Positions 15,001 through 24,416 of a stretch of 64,000 nt of DNA are shown here, one piece after another (the first letter of the stretch is position 1; each line of letters opens with the position of its first letter). Below the pieces are notes generated by a model, which did not search any database, was not told where the DNA came from, and was given only the letters and a program-made list of their open reading frames with translations. The translations under genes were made by a program, and so were the position numbers. The stretch is from contig JACATO010000304.1 of the NCBI GenBank assembly GCA_018389105.1, positions 3,472,001 to 3,536,000 on the forward strand, given 5' to 3'. This stretch comes from Nautilus pompilius. Lineage: Eukaryota; Mollusca; Cephalopoda; Nautilida; Nautilidae.

Positions 15001-18000
15001 AATTACTTGCCAGTAATCTAAAAAAAATTTACACTTGAGATAGCATCATATATTATTTTAATAAATACAAATTACAATATTCTATTCAAGATGTTATATC
15101 AAAAATGTTGTAAGCCTAACATTTTTTACACTTTACAAACAATTTTAAAAAATTTTTGCTATCTTTTTTTTGATTTTCATCCATAAATTGTGTGTACAAA
15201 ACTTACCAAAATCAAATTTTCTTATTGATACAATTCTTGATTGAAATGTCAGTTTTAAATAATCCCAATAGTTCATAATAAAAAACACCTTACAAATGGA
15301 AAGAAAAACTCATATCCGAATTAATTTTTTTTCCCCGAAATCTAACAGTAATGTTTCATTAATTAACAAACTATAATTAAAATTCTCTGTAACTTTCTAA
15401 AAATGCATAAATAATGTACATTCATTTTCTAACAATTTTTGAATTTTATTGCTGCAAGATTTTCATTTTTTACTGTAGTTAGAAAATTAAAATTATTTAG
15501 TGAAAAATAGTTTTTAGTTGCTACAAATTACATTTAAATTGTTTAAATGTGCTGAATGTTTAAAGCTAAAGATAAGTTTCTTGCCAGGAGGAATCTGTGG
15601 CCAGGAGGAATTTACCCAGTCCTGCAGCATGTAGGTGAACCGCACAGAAACAGAAACAGGTGGCAGAGGTGTGATGGCACAACCCTAATTAAAAAGAAAG
15701 CAGGATACTACATAATGCATGTAAGATATAAAGTTCACTTTTTTATTGTAGTTTTTTGTTTTTAATAATCCATAAACATTTTTTTCAACATACACTGTTG
15801 AATAATCTTTGTTGTATCAAACAGTTTACATTCTATCAGATCTAGTAAAATGTGGAATTTTAAAATCCAAAATTAAAATATTGCAAAGCATAAACAAAAA
15901 CAATGCAAAATTTCAAAACTGAAAAAATGCAAATTAAATTTAAATGAATACACTATTTTTTTCTTAAATTGAAATTTTAAATAATTGTTATGCAATGTAC
16001 AAACAGAATTCTATCAACATTTAAAACTAGCTGAAGAGGTAAACTGAGACTAACAATTGTTGTAGCCAAGTAATTTTTCATAATTTATATTATCAGCAGC
16101 ATTGGGGTTAGGGTTAGGGTTTAAAAGAAAGAACAAAGAAAAAGTTTATATTCACATCAGTTTTATGGATAAAGAAAGCTCTGTTTTTTGTTAATGTACA
16201 TCTTTGACGTGACTAGCAACAATAAGATAGATTTTGAAAACATTTTTGCCAGAAATATTCAATAGATAATAAATTATAGCTAATGTAAAATCCTACTTTT
16301 ACATTAAAAACGTTTAATGAAATATAGTGAAAATTATCTTTTTTTTTTAAACAAAATTTATTTTGAAAATCAGTTATACAAAAATATTAAACTGTTACTT
16401 GGTTAAAGATATTAATACTCAAATAATCTTTTATTAAATATTTTTAAAAAATATTATAAATACGAGGGATAGCTGAATTATGCATGTAGATCTCTGCAAT
16501 AGAAAGTCAAAAGTTTTTAAAATACTTTCCAAGTGCAATAATTGTTAAACAGCATTGCACTTCATCAAAAGAAAAACACCAACCACTGTAAGTAAATACC
16601 TTTAGATGGACTTTTATTTATTTCAGTATTGCAAAATGCCTTTGTTTCATTGACAGAAGCCTACATTTTACTTTGATTTTGATATCAGAAATTTTGCTTA
16701 ATATTTTTGGCAAACACAAAGTCAAATTATTCTCTTGATTTCCAATGTTTTTTTCTAAAAAATTTTGATAGAAAACATATTACAGGAAGACCCCGACTTA
16801 CGTAAACAATTCCCGTAAGCCCAAAATTTACATTACGTTAGCAGAGTGCTGCTGCTGTTAAGTGAGTTGGACGTCCAAATGCCGAGTCCTTGTAACTGAG
16901 AGATGTTCGTCGAGCCGACAAGCGGCCCGGTCCCCCGACACTGTGGGCCCCAAAGACCCGGGAGGTCTCTCTCACGTCGGACACCAAGGAAATGCCGTAC
17001 AGCTGTTTCACGCTATGGCGATCATCAGCGACAACTCTCCTCCGACCCCAGCCTGGGATCGAACCCGGTACAGGAGCAACGGTCCCCTTACAGAGCTAAC
17101 CCGCTACCACCTGCCCCACCGGGCCGGCTTGCTGCTGTTGCTGTGGTCATTTCTGCAACTTATGCAGAGTTTCTGTGATGCTATTACATGATCTTCCACT
17201 CTCTCTCTCTCTTGAATGCAGTGCACACACATTCTCTTGTTAGACACTATGCATAAAGCATCTCGTGCATCAGTCATAGTTTTTCTTCTAAAGTTTTTGT
17301 TTTCTAGTGATTTATTTGCCATAATTATGACTGGAAAAAGGCAAAGTGGTGGTAAAAGTGCTGAGCCCATGTGCAAATGCACTAAAATAGGCTTAGAAAT
17401 GAAGATAAAGATGATAAAGAAATATGAAGGTGGACAATCTTTATCAGCCATTGCACGTGAACTAGGTTTTTCAGTGTTGACAGTGAATACTACAGGAATA
17501 CCCAGACTTACATAAGCCTTGACTTACGTAAATTTGACTTTACACAAGAAATAAATTCCAAAAAAAAATTCTAGATACTGAAAAAATGTTACATAGCGCT
17601 ATGTATGGGTACCTGGGTATGAGCGGGTATTACTTTGAGCTGTGGAGTAATGTGCTATGGTTTGAGTGTTAGTTGGCCAGCATCTCTCTCCAACACTCTC
17701 TGTTGTGCGTTAGTATCAATCGAGTTAGATTAGTTGTGTGTAAATCTTTTCATTTTAGGTAAATTTTTCTATTGCAAGTCATGGCGCCAAAGTATAAAAC
17801 TGATGCTAGTGCTAGTGGTTCTGCAAAGTGCAAGGTGACCAAAATAAAGAAATACGAAGATGGGTAAACTTTGTCTTCCATTGCATGAGGCTTGGGCATG
17901 GCCATGTCAACCATTAACATGATAGTGAGAGAAAAAGATCATATTAAAGAACATGTGAAAGAATCTGCCCCCATGAAATCTACGGTGATAACGAAACAAA

Positions 18001-21000
18001 GGACTGGTGTGATTGCCGAGGTGGAGATATTGTTGACGGCGTGGATGCAAGATAAAAAGCAGAAGCGTGCGATTTATGTATAGTTGACTGGAATGTAACC
18101 CTTACATAAGTCGGAGTCTTCCTGTAATCAGTTTAACTAAAACCATCCATAGTTCATTAGTGAGGTGTTAAAATATACTTAATTTATTCAATCATTTGTA
18201 TCCCTTGATACATGGAAAAAAAATAAGAACCATGTATGACAATTCATAGTATAAGCACATCAGTGATATATTTATAATCGAATTATAACATTAAACTTTC
18301 AAAAATCAAATTTTACACCCAGATCTCATCCAATTTGACAGTTGTACCAGTTCTGACTTGAAGATGTCCAAAAGTCCAGCCAGGTGACTGTACTGCTGTG
18401 GTAACTTTTTCAGGTGGGCCATTTCAAAGTGAACAGAGGAACCAGGGAGTACACATGCTCCACTGTAGAGACGCCGCCATTTTTGCTGAACTTGAACAAA
18501 TGTTGGAATTGGACTGAAAAAAATAAAGAAAAAAAAAGGAGATACTATTATAAATATAAACTCTGAATAATTATAAAGAAAAACTAATTACATTAAAATG
18601 TTAAGTTTTTCCTAGTCAATGCCACTGTACTTTCAAACTGAACCAAACCAAATGAATGAATTGTATAGATGTATAAAAGTATAGTTTTAGTTAAGACATT
18701 TGTATCAATATAGAAAAGTACATAACATATCACTGAATGTCACAAAGATTTTTGAAAAATATTTACATTGTTTTTTTTAAGTGTTAATAACAATGAAATG
18801 AAAGTAATATATTTAAATAAATATGTTGATAGTATTCTAATAAATTAAATTGTATCAATAATTATCACAATTTTAAGAGTTAATTTAGAATATATAATTA
18901 AAACAAAATTTAAAAAAAAAAACATTGAGATAAGAATGTGTACAATGTTGCTATGCAGCTAAAAATGATTAAAAATAAAATATTTTACTACAATGATAAG
19001 TACAATATATTAAATGTTAATTAAACTCAATAATTTTCAGGATATTGTAGTAATAATGTACAGTACTTATCTGATATACAGGGTTATTCAAAAAGAATGA
19101 ACCGATTTCATTACGCAATATTTTAATAAGGAAAAGCAACAGAAAACTCCAGCTAAGTCACAAGTATTCTACTCACAATCAAGTTTTATTTCCTGTTTTA
19201 CAAGTGTTCCATGTGGCCACCACCTGCAGCAAGGGCAACAAGAGAATTCCTCCCAGATGCATATCAGCATATCACGATCCACTGAGTTGATCGCTGTTGT
19301 TATTCGATGTTTAAGGTCATCGAGGTTAGTGGGTAGCGGTGGATCATAAACGCGATCTTTTACATATCCCCATAAGAAAAAATCACGCTGCACCGTGACA
19401 ACCGATTTTGTTTTCGCAAACTTGAGAACGCAGAACGCCTTTTGCTGAGGACTTGCCATTCTGAGGGTAAACAAACAACTGAACGTTGCCAGAGGAACAA
19501 CACGACTATAGCGCCCCTGTGGCAGCCAATCAAAACTTAGAAAACTCCTCTTTCAAATGGTCACTGACTCATTCCATGACGATGCTTGAGAACTGAAGTA
19601 ATGCGTCATGAAATTGGTTCATTCTTTTTGAATAACCCTGTAATGTGGAGTAAGCATGTATACTAACCATCCTGTATTTCCAAGAGCAATGAAAACAGAA
19701 CTTAACAAAAGTTTTGCTCGACTCTCTATATCAATTTGTTCTGTATTAGAAGCTGGTGCTATGACAAGAAAATTCCGCAAGCCATACCTAAAATATATGT
19801 TGACAATGAAATAAAATTTCTAAAAATATATTAAGATAAGACAATGACATAAATAACAAATGTATTTAAGTGAAAATGGGCAACAAAAAAAAAATAAACC
19901 AACTGTAAATACAGTAAAAAGGGAAAAACTGAATCCTGTATCACAATAATCGTGGTTATCTCTCATATAGGTAACAATAAATTAATGAAAAAGCATATTA
20001 CCTGTTGTGAGAGGTGACAACTTTCAAATATGACAGTTTTTTTTTGGAAAAATGATCTTTACAATAAAATTTATTTCTTTTTTCTAAACTTTACAAAAAC
20101 TGTTATTAATTTTGATAATTTATGAGAAAGAAATTAAGTTTCTTTATTTAATTATACAGAAGAATAATTTTACTTAATAAAGATTAACCAAATAACACAT
20201 ATTTGGAAATAAACTTGAATATTCTTATATTGTCTCTTTAATTAAAGATTGTCTCGGTGTTATTCTATTGCTTTACCACAAATATTTCCATACCATCTAC
20301 AAAGACAATGAGCTCTAGATGGAAAGTCATTCTCCATTGACATCATGTCTTGAAAAACTGTAGGTGTTACATCTGTCAAAAGAAATAGCCTACATTTTAA
20401 AAATATAACAAGGCACAGCTTTCTGAATATACATGAATAATAAATGGTCTAAAAAACTGCATTCTCTAAACAAAACAGAATATTTAATGTTTATGTAATA
20501 AATATTTAAAATACTGACCCATATAACTTATTAAAAAAGTGAGAAATAAAGGAATGATTCTAATCCACTTATATAAAATGAAATCTCTAATATTCCTACC
20601 TGTTTCTCCATCATCTGTGTCATCTTGCTTGTGAGTTGTTTCTTCAACAACAGTCTCAACAGACGTGAGATAATGATATGTGATCACAAACTTTACATCA
20701 GCAAACTGTAAATCATCACTTCTTTCCTCCCAGTTTCCAATTGTGAATTCATCCTGTAAACAAAATTTTTAAAAAGGCAGCAATGAACTAAAAAAATATA
20801 AACAAATTAACCAAAATTGTATTAATATCATCATCATATTAAGATTACATATATACATATACACATCTTATGAAACCAATTTTTGTGATGAGTTATACAT
20901 TTAAAACTTAATTACATGTCAAATTTGGTGGTGACATATAGAAAATCCAATTTTTTTTGGTGAGGCAAAATTTGTATACTTCACAGAACACATTTTAAAA

Positions 21001-23119
21001 ATATATACATTGTATATATCAATGTAGTGGTGGTGGTGGTGGGCAAATAAAATATTAGAAAAAAAATAAAGAGTTAAGATCCTAGTTCTTAATTTTAAAA
21101 ATTATATAATGAAAAATCTATCAAAATGTTTGTAATAACAGAGAGAAAACAAACACGTTCAAACTAGAGTGGAGGCATGTACAAAAAATCCATTCACTAA
21201 TAAGCACATATACTTTTTTTATTTCCAAAACTTTTCTCAAATTATGTTTGAATAATCTTTGAACTTAATGTTCTTAGATTTGTTCCAGTGAATTGAAATC
21301 TGTAATACTGATTTTTTCTTTTTACAAAAACCAAGAGTATTCAATTGAAATGAAAACAAATATTCAAAGTTCAAGAAAATTTAAACAAGTCTAAAAAACT
21401 TTTTGTAAAACAAACTATCTGTAATAGAAAAGTAAGGCTTCACTTACTTTTGCTACAGGAGGAAGAGCTGGAAAATTCACCAGTCGCCATTCATGCAAAA
21501 TCTCTTCTAATCTAGCTATGAATCTAGCAACAAAACAAAAACATTTATTGCTTTTTGAACTCAATTTATATAGGTAAGGAACTCATCACATAGACTAAAA
21601 GCAAATAAGCTGTCGTTTAAATATTAAAATAAAGGACTATTACAATATAATTCAGTGCATTTACTGATATTATAAACTTTTATATTTTAAGTTTGAACTT
21701 TACAAAAAATATAGGGAGATGTACAGCACACAAATTTACTGTAGTTTTATTATAGTAATTCAGCAGTTGATATTGTCCAACAGATTATTTTACTAAGTTA
21801 TTGAAGTGCCTTGTAAAAGTACACATGTAGGGTGGTGAAGTTTGTGTGGCATGCTCCCTTGTCCTTTTTTGCAGCTACAATTCAGTCTCCAGGAAATCCA
21901 GGCTATGTAGTATGGCATCTCTAATGGGTTTAATATTTCTCTGCTAATCAGAAGAATTCTAGTTGGATTTTCTAAAACAGCTTACTTGTTAAACATACAC
22001 CAATGGCATCAGGTAGCAAACTTAAAAGTTGCAGATCTTGTAAGGGTCCCAATGTGCTATGCACAGTATTCAGCACAAACAAACAATGCATAAGTATTAT
22101 AATAGTAAAAAATATAAAAAAATCTAAAAAAAACAACAAAAGCATTCATTCATCCATATAAAGATACTAAGAAAACTAATCAAATCAAGAAACATTTTTC
22201 TTTAAATTGATTTTAAAATGTATGAAAATGAAAACCAACAAAACATTTTTCAGTCTAAATGGCTAATTATAAAAAAAATAAGTGTCTTGTATACCTATGT
22301 AAAAAGTATCTGCTCCACCACAAGTAAATATCAAAAGTTAATTATAATATATCTTTACTTCTCTAACCGCTAAACTTTTGACTTAAGTCTTTTACCAATT
22401 TTTAAATTTTTAATAAGCATGAAAATAACTTAGATGATATATTTCAAATGAAAAAGAAACAATAGAATATACATAAAACACAAACCTTTCCCAGTCAGAA
22501 GCAGTTGTGAAATCGGTGATTTCAAACACATCTGCATCCTGCATAAATATAAAATAATTTTTAGACAGTTAAAATTAAATTAAATGGTAGTTTTAAAAAA
22601 AAGTCTTTGATAAATATTTATAGATCTCTCAAATTAATACTTTGTACATGTACTCCTGGCATTAACACTAGAGAAAAGAATACCTTGATAGTAAATATCT
22701 GATGCAATGTTTAAGCACAAAAACTAAGATATCAAATGAAAGGTGAATAAATACTTTATGAAAAAATGTAACCATTAATCAATTTTGTTATTATATGTGG
22801 CAAACAGTCTCGAGAAAGAGTAGATTTTTTTTAGTTTTTTGTTGTTTCTATTCGCTTACTTCAAATCAGTGTCATTATTGTTGTTGTAACTATGATTAAT
22901 ATTATAATATGACTAAGATCCTTTAGCACAATAAGTGCATCAGCTGGAAAAGGGCTAGATACACCGACTACGCACGTCATGTAAAATGAATTAAAATATT
23001 AAGAAGCAAGCAACCTTGTAGCTCTATTCACATTTAATGTAAACACGGGTGGGATAATTTCAATCATGGATCTAAATCACCTCACGAAATATACTTACGT
23101 CGTCAGCTGCCATTGCCAT
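5649..23119 (-). CDS. RAB3GAP1: Rab3 GTPase-activating protein catalytic subunit, 5' part (16 exons, continues past left edge)
   Basis: RAB3GAP1 pairs with RAB3GAP2 to stimulate GTP hydrolysis by Rab3 and to act as an exchange factor for Rab18 in vesicle and ER traffic (known for the family). Exons in transcript order: 23119-23099, 22538-22486, 21523-21448, 20753-20600, 20372-20294, 19787-19668, 18513-18348, 15684-15585, 14794-14713, 14586-14518, 13958-13885, 13089-12997, 12162-12011, 11471-11382, 8807-8635, 5703-5649. They sum to 1,557 nt (519 codons), phases agree throughout, and the product aligns in order with the N-terminal half of the vertebrate protein. Conserved runs include VFEITDFTTAS, LPFGACEDP, DLDPLQAPQWSVR, LWQEFVLEMR and CLLHQKLQ. 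The C-terminal half, which carries the catalytic arginine in the known enzyme, was not found. All introns are GT-AG except the one after 15585. Identity is very secure; individual splice edges are my reading. Confidence 0.93.
5857..6462. mobile_element. Tigger/pogo-type MITE, 606 bp, TA target duplication
   Basis: The left end CAGTTGTCCCCCGGTATTCG and the inverse of the right end, CAGTCGACCCCCGCATAATC, are imperfect terminal inverted repeats flanked by TA on both sides (5855-5856 and 6463-6464). The tips match the Tigger branch of pogo elements. No transposase frame is present. The CpG-containing ends stand out in the AT-rich host intron between RAB3GAP1 exons 15 and 16. Confidence 0.85.
6465..7969. 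other. RAB3GAP1 intron sequence
   Basis: AT-rich intronic DNA between the Tigger MITE and the piggyBac-like MITE, with a short ta/ca tract near 7400-7425. No feature is supported. Confidence 0.6.
7974..8239. mobile_element. piggyBac-like MITE, 266 bp
   Basis: The element begins CCCTCTGCATACC and ends GGTATACAGAGGG, near-perfect inverted repeats. The right flank is TTAA (8240-8243), the obligatory piggyBac target; the left flank is ATAA (7970-7973), one substitution away. There is no coding capacity. It lies in the intron between RAB3GAP1 exons 15 and 16. Confidence 0.75.
8977..9004. repeat. (AT)n microsatellite
   Basis: An uninterrupted run of about 14 AT units lies in the RAB3GAP1 intron upstream of exon 15. 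Confidence 0.95.
9600..11100 (+). mobile_element. hAT transposon relic of the GTF2IRD2/ZBED-like clade
   Basis: The plus-strand translation shows broken transposase blocks in order: a BED-finger remnant with HYYET near 9750, LTTGINIFDAV near 10202-10236, then TMDGAPTMIREKTGIL and YYHCIIHQE between 10280 and 10405, with more fragments to about 10900. These are the conserved catalytic-domain blocks of hAT transposases of the type domesticated in GTF2IRD2. Many stops and frameshifts mark it as dead. The ends are not clear. It lies antisense inside the RAB3GAP1 intron between exons 14 and 15. Confidence 0.75.
11382..18513 (-). CDS. RAB3GAP1: RAB3GAP1 exons 7-14: central part of the N-terminal half
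   Basis: Exon 7 (18513-18348) encodes KWRRLYSG, a QQYSHLAGLLDIFKSEL-type run and a rather weak donor, GTACAA. Exon 8 (15684-15585) encodes PLPPVSVSVRFTYMLQDW followed by WPQIPP and needs a GC donor. Exon 9 (14794-14713) encodes GNLPFGACEDP. Exon 10 (14586-14518) encodes SELHLSCTWPCLSEDIIVEN. Exon 11 (13958-13885) encodes SDLDPLQAPQWSVRIQMKED. Exon 12 (13089-12997) encodes GDYLVEFLEVCHSKESTNEL. Exon 13 (12162-12011) encodes SSDISYAFQRLTDP and a variable serine-rich linker. Exon 14 (11471-11382) encodes FLFPDALASNN. Each exon follows its vertebrate counterpart in order, and the coding phase is carried correctly across every junction. Confidence 0.9.
14190..14262 (+). repeat. Fragment of SINE central domain
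   Basis: The stretch contains gggttttctctgcgcactcc followed by agttttatctca, matching the central box of the SINE copies at 31985-32285 and 49040-49320. No tRNA-like head is visible, so it is a truncated copy, in the intron between RAB3GAP1 exons 10 and 11. Confidence 0.5.
15685..16780. other. RAB3GAP1 intron sequence
   Basis: AT-rich intron between exon 8 and the Tigger relic. Apart from the short TTAGGG-like run nothing is recognisable. Confidence 0.6.
16103..16121 (+). repeat. Short TTAGGG-like run
   Basis: About three tandem units (ggggttagggttagggttt) lie in a RAB3GAP1 intron. This is too short to be an interstitial telomere array with any confidence. Confidence 0.4.
16783..18124 (+). 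mobile_element. Compound Tigger-like (pogo) relic with two copies
   Basis: The outer ends are CAGGAAGACCCCGACTTACG and its near-exact inverse (rc of 18105-18124), flanked by TA at 16781-16782 and 18125-18126. A second left-type terminus, CAGGAATACCCAGACTTACA, begins at 17493 after a TA. Each part has its own transposase N-terminus of CENP-B/Tigger type. The first, starting at 17327, includes IKKYEGGQSLSAIAREL. The second, from about 17781, includes KIKKYEDG, then STINMIVREKDHIKEHVKES. The second has two stops and neither continues into a catalytic domain. The first copy breaks exactly at the second terminus, so this is a nested insertion or a recombinant pair sharing one right end. Confidence 0.8.
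16860..17129 (-). mobile_element. tRNA-derived SINE, 270 bp, GC-rich, with 10-bp target duplication
   Basis: The insertion is flanked by TGCTGCTGTT at 16850-16859 and 17130-17139. On the minus strand it opens with a tRNA-like head: an A-box-like GGTAGCGGGTTAGC and a perfect B box GGTTCGATCCC at the usual spacing. The body (ACCTCCCGGGTCTTTGG and so on) is strongly GC-rich, and the perfect target duplication indicates recent insertion. It sits inside the left Tigger copy. Confidence 0.85.
19079..19640 (-). mobile_element. Internally deleted IS630-Tc1-mariner element, 562 bp
   Basis: Inverted repeats of about 38 bp, starting CAGGGTTATTCAAAAAGAAT at both ends, are flanked by TA (19077-19078 and 19641-19642). 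The minus strand carries a continuous 101-codon frame (19169-19474). MASPQQKAFCVLKFAKTKSV, the N-terminal start of a transposase type common in arthropods, is joined directly to DFFLWGYVKDRVYDPPLP, the region just after its last catalytic aspartate. The middle, with the other catalytic residues, is deleted in frame. It lies in the intron between RAB3GAP1 exons 6 and 7. Confidence 0.85.
19668..23119 (-). CDS. RAB3GAP1: RAB3GAP1 exons 1-6: N-terminus
   Basis: Exon 1 (23119-23099) encodes MAMAADD and ends at gtaagt. Two in-frame ATGs lie at 23119 and 23113, and the upstream one is taken as the start. Exon 2 (22538-22486) gives DADVFEITDFTTASDWER, the signature N-terminus of the family. Exon 3 (21523-21448) gives the EEILHEWRLVNFPALPPVAK segment. 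Exon 4 (20753-20600) includes GNWEERSDDLQFADVKF, then an acidic linker rich in D and E. Exon 5 (20372-20294) holds ENDFPSRAHCLCRW. Exon 6 (19787-19668) holds YGLRNFLVIAP and SSVFIALGNTG. Intron phases run 0, 2, 0, 1, 2, 2. No known catalytic residue lies here; this part is expected to serve folding and complex assembly. Confidence 0.92.
20754..23098. other. RAB3GAP1 introns 1-3
   Basis: Apart from exons 2 (22486-22538) and 3 (21448-21523), this is AT-rich intronic DNA without recognisable repeats other than a TGG run. Confidence 0.6.
21024..21041. repeat. (TGG)n microsatellite
   Basis: A short tandem tggtggtggtgg run lies in the RAB3GAP1 intron between exons 3 and 4. Confidence 0.8.
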
Positions 23120-24359
23120 AGATAAACCGGAACTTAATTTAAGGGAGAGAACTCGGAGAACTTAAGTTTTTATTTAAAACTAAAATAGAGCAACTATAAA
23201 TTAACTTTTTTAAAACTTTATTATTTTTGGATAAATAAATAAAATTTATTTTAATTAATACATTATTATTTTAATGTTTTAAACATTTTAATTATTGTGG
23301 GGAAAGCCACTAAAGAAACTGGATTACCTTTTCCTACTGTAAACTTCCGGTTAAATGTAGTTTTCTATGACCAAGTTATAACTTTATGATTATTTCTTTT
23401 AGCATTTAGTAAGCTGTCTCTTGTTTTACGATGTTGTTATGACATAGAACGATCTTCAGTTATTTTAACTGACGTTCATTACTTTATAGCTTTTAAGTGT
23501 TTCGAAGTATGCGCTCTTGTTAGAGAAGAGAAGCAGCTATGGCGAGCCCACGGCCCTGTACAGCGTCTGACAGCTCGGGGGCAGTCCTCCTTCTAGGATG
23601 AAAGCTAAAAAGAGAAAGTTAAGTTGAAGTAAGTAATTTTAAAATTCAAATAGTTTTGTTGTGAAAATTAAACTCTCGCACCAAACCAGACTTTCTAATA
23701 GCCAGAAGTGAGTTTTCTGTCTTATTATATCTGTCAAGTGAATTTCGCCATTCTTCTTGGAAGATCAGTATCAGATAAATAAATGACTGACAAAAGATTC
23801 ATTTTTTGGGCCACGATGTAATGAGCCGACGTTGGAGGTCATCGGAATTCGGTGTGAAAAGCGAACCTAGTAAATAAGTTAGTAGAATGTTTGAGCGGTC
23901 TCTTCACTGCTGTCAATTTCCTTTTTATCTAGAGCCGCACACAAGCAAATCAATAGACTTTGTTTTTCTGTGTATATAAGTATAAGTGATTGCGAAATTC
24001 ATTCTTTAAATTTTCATATTTTCCTTCATTATCTGATTGCATACCAGCTAATGTCTCTCACCAACAACCTTTGTGCACAACTTCCTTTGGTACATTTAAT
24101 AAATATATAGGCTGTTTATGTGTGCACACCATAAGCATCCAGATGAACCCTTCAAAAATTTAAACCCATGACATCCATAGTAAATTTAACAAATGATAAA
24201 ACTTTATTCATTTACCCATTCATAACTTTTCAATTTTAAAATACTTTTTTATTTTATTTTATTTTTCATTTTCCAACAGCATAACTTTACAGTGAGAAAA
24301 TTAGTTATACTATATAAATGTTTATTTTATTTATTTTTAAATCTTGTATTATTTTTCAG
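23120..24359. promoter_or_regulatory. Divergent promoter region between RAB3GAP1 and NPHP3
   Basis: Only about 1.3 kb separates the two start codons, so both promoters must lie here or overlap. ETS-type cores are visible: accggaact next to the RAB3GAP1 start (about 23126-23134) and acttccggt at about 23342-23350. The stretch 23520-23620 is richer in G+C than its surroundings. I see no convincing TATA box for either gene. The arrangement is read directly from the sequence; a shared bidirectional promoter is inference. Confidence 0.55.
23500..23628 (+). other. NPHP3: Probable noncoding first exon of NPHP3 (start uncertain)
   Basis: A comparatively GC-rich stretch ends in AAGTTGAA followed by a perfect donor, gtaagt (23629-23634). 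A good acceptor (atttttcag, ending 24359) lies 730 bp downstream, 57 nt before the NPHP3 start codon. The pair would splice a 5' leader onto the coding exon. A second possible acceptor ends at 24409. The transcription start cannot be placed from sequence. Confidence 0.45.
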
Positions 24360-24361
24360 AT

Positions 24362-24370
24362 ATGGGTTGA
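24362..24370 (+). promoter_or_regulatory. Minimal upstream ORF in NPHP3 leader
   Basis: If the leader is spliced to the acceptor ending at 24359, the mRNA carries ATG GGT TGA at 24362-24370, a two-codon upstream ORF 46 nt before the main ATG. It might dampen translation. Splicing to the alternative acceptor at 24409 would remove it. Confidence 0.3.
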
Positions 24371-24416
24371 AATAAAGATCTTAGCTGGTGTGTGCTTGCT
24401 TGTTTTTAGCTACATT

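Noticed and set aside
16103..16121. TTAGGG-like units as an interstitial telomere
   Set aside because: Only about three units; a single similar unit also occurs near 50012. Too short to distinguish from chance in this composition.
17045..17129. A functional tRNA gene on the minus strand
   Set aside because: A and B boxes are present, but the cloverleaf cannot be closed convincingly and the sequence continues into a SINE body with target duplications.
16862..17191. 109-codon plus-strand open frame in GC-rich DNA
   Set aside because: It lies within the tRNA-derived SINE and reads its antisense strand; long frames are expected there from high GC.
23108..23134. Possible RFX X-box (attgccatagataaac) at the RAB3GAP1 start
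   Set aside because: A ciliary gene neighbour makes an X-box tempting, but only one half fits and it overlaps the RAB3GAP1 start codons.
24318..24416. N-terminal extension of NPHP3 from an upstream in-frame ATG
   Set aside because: It would lie before a good splice acceptor, is hydrophobic and unconserved, and would abolish the myristoylation signal.
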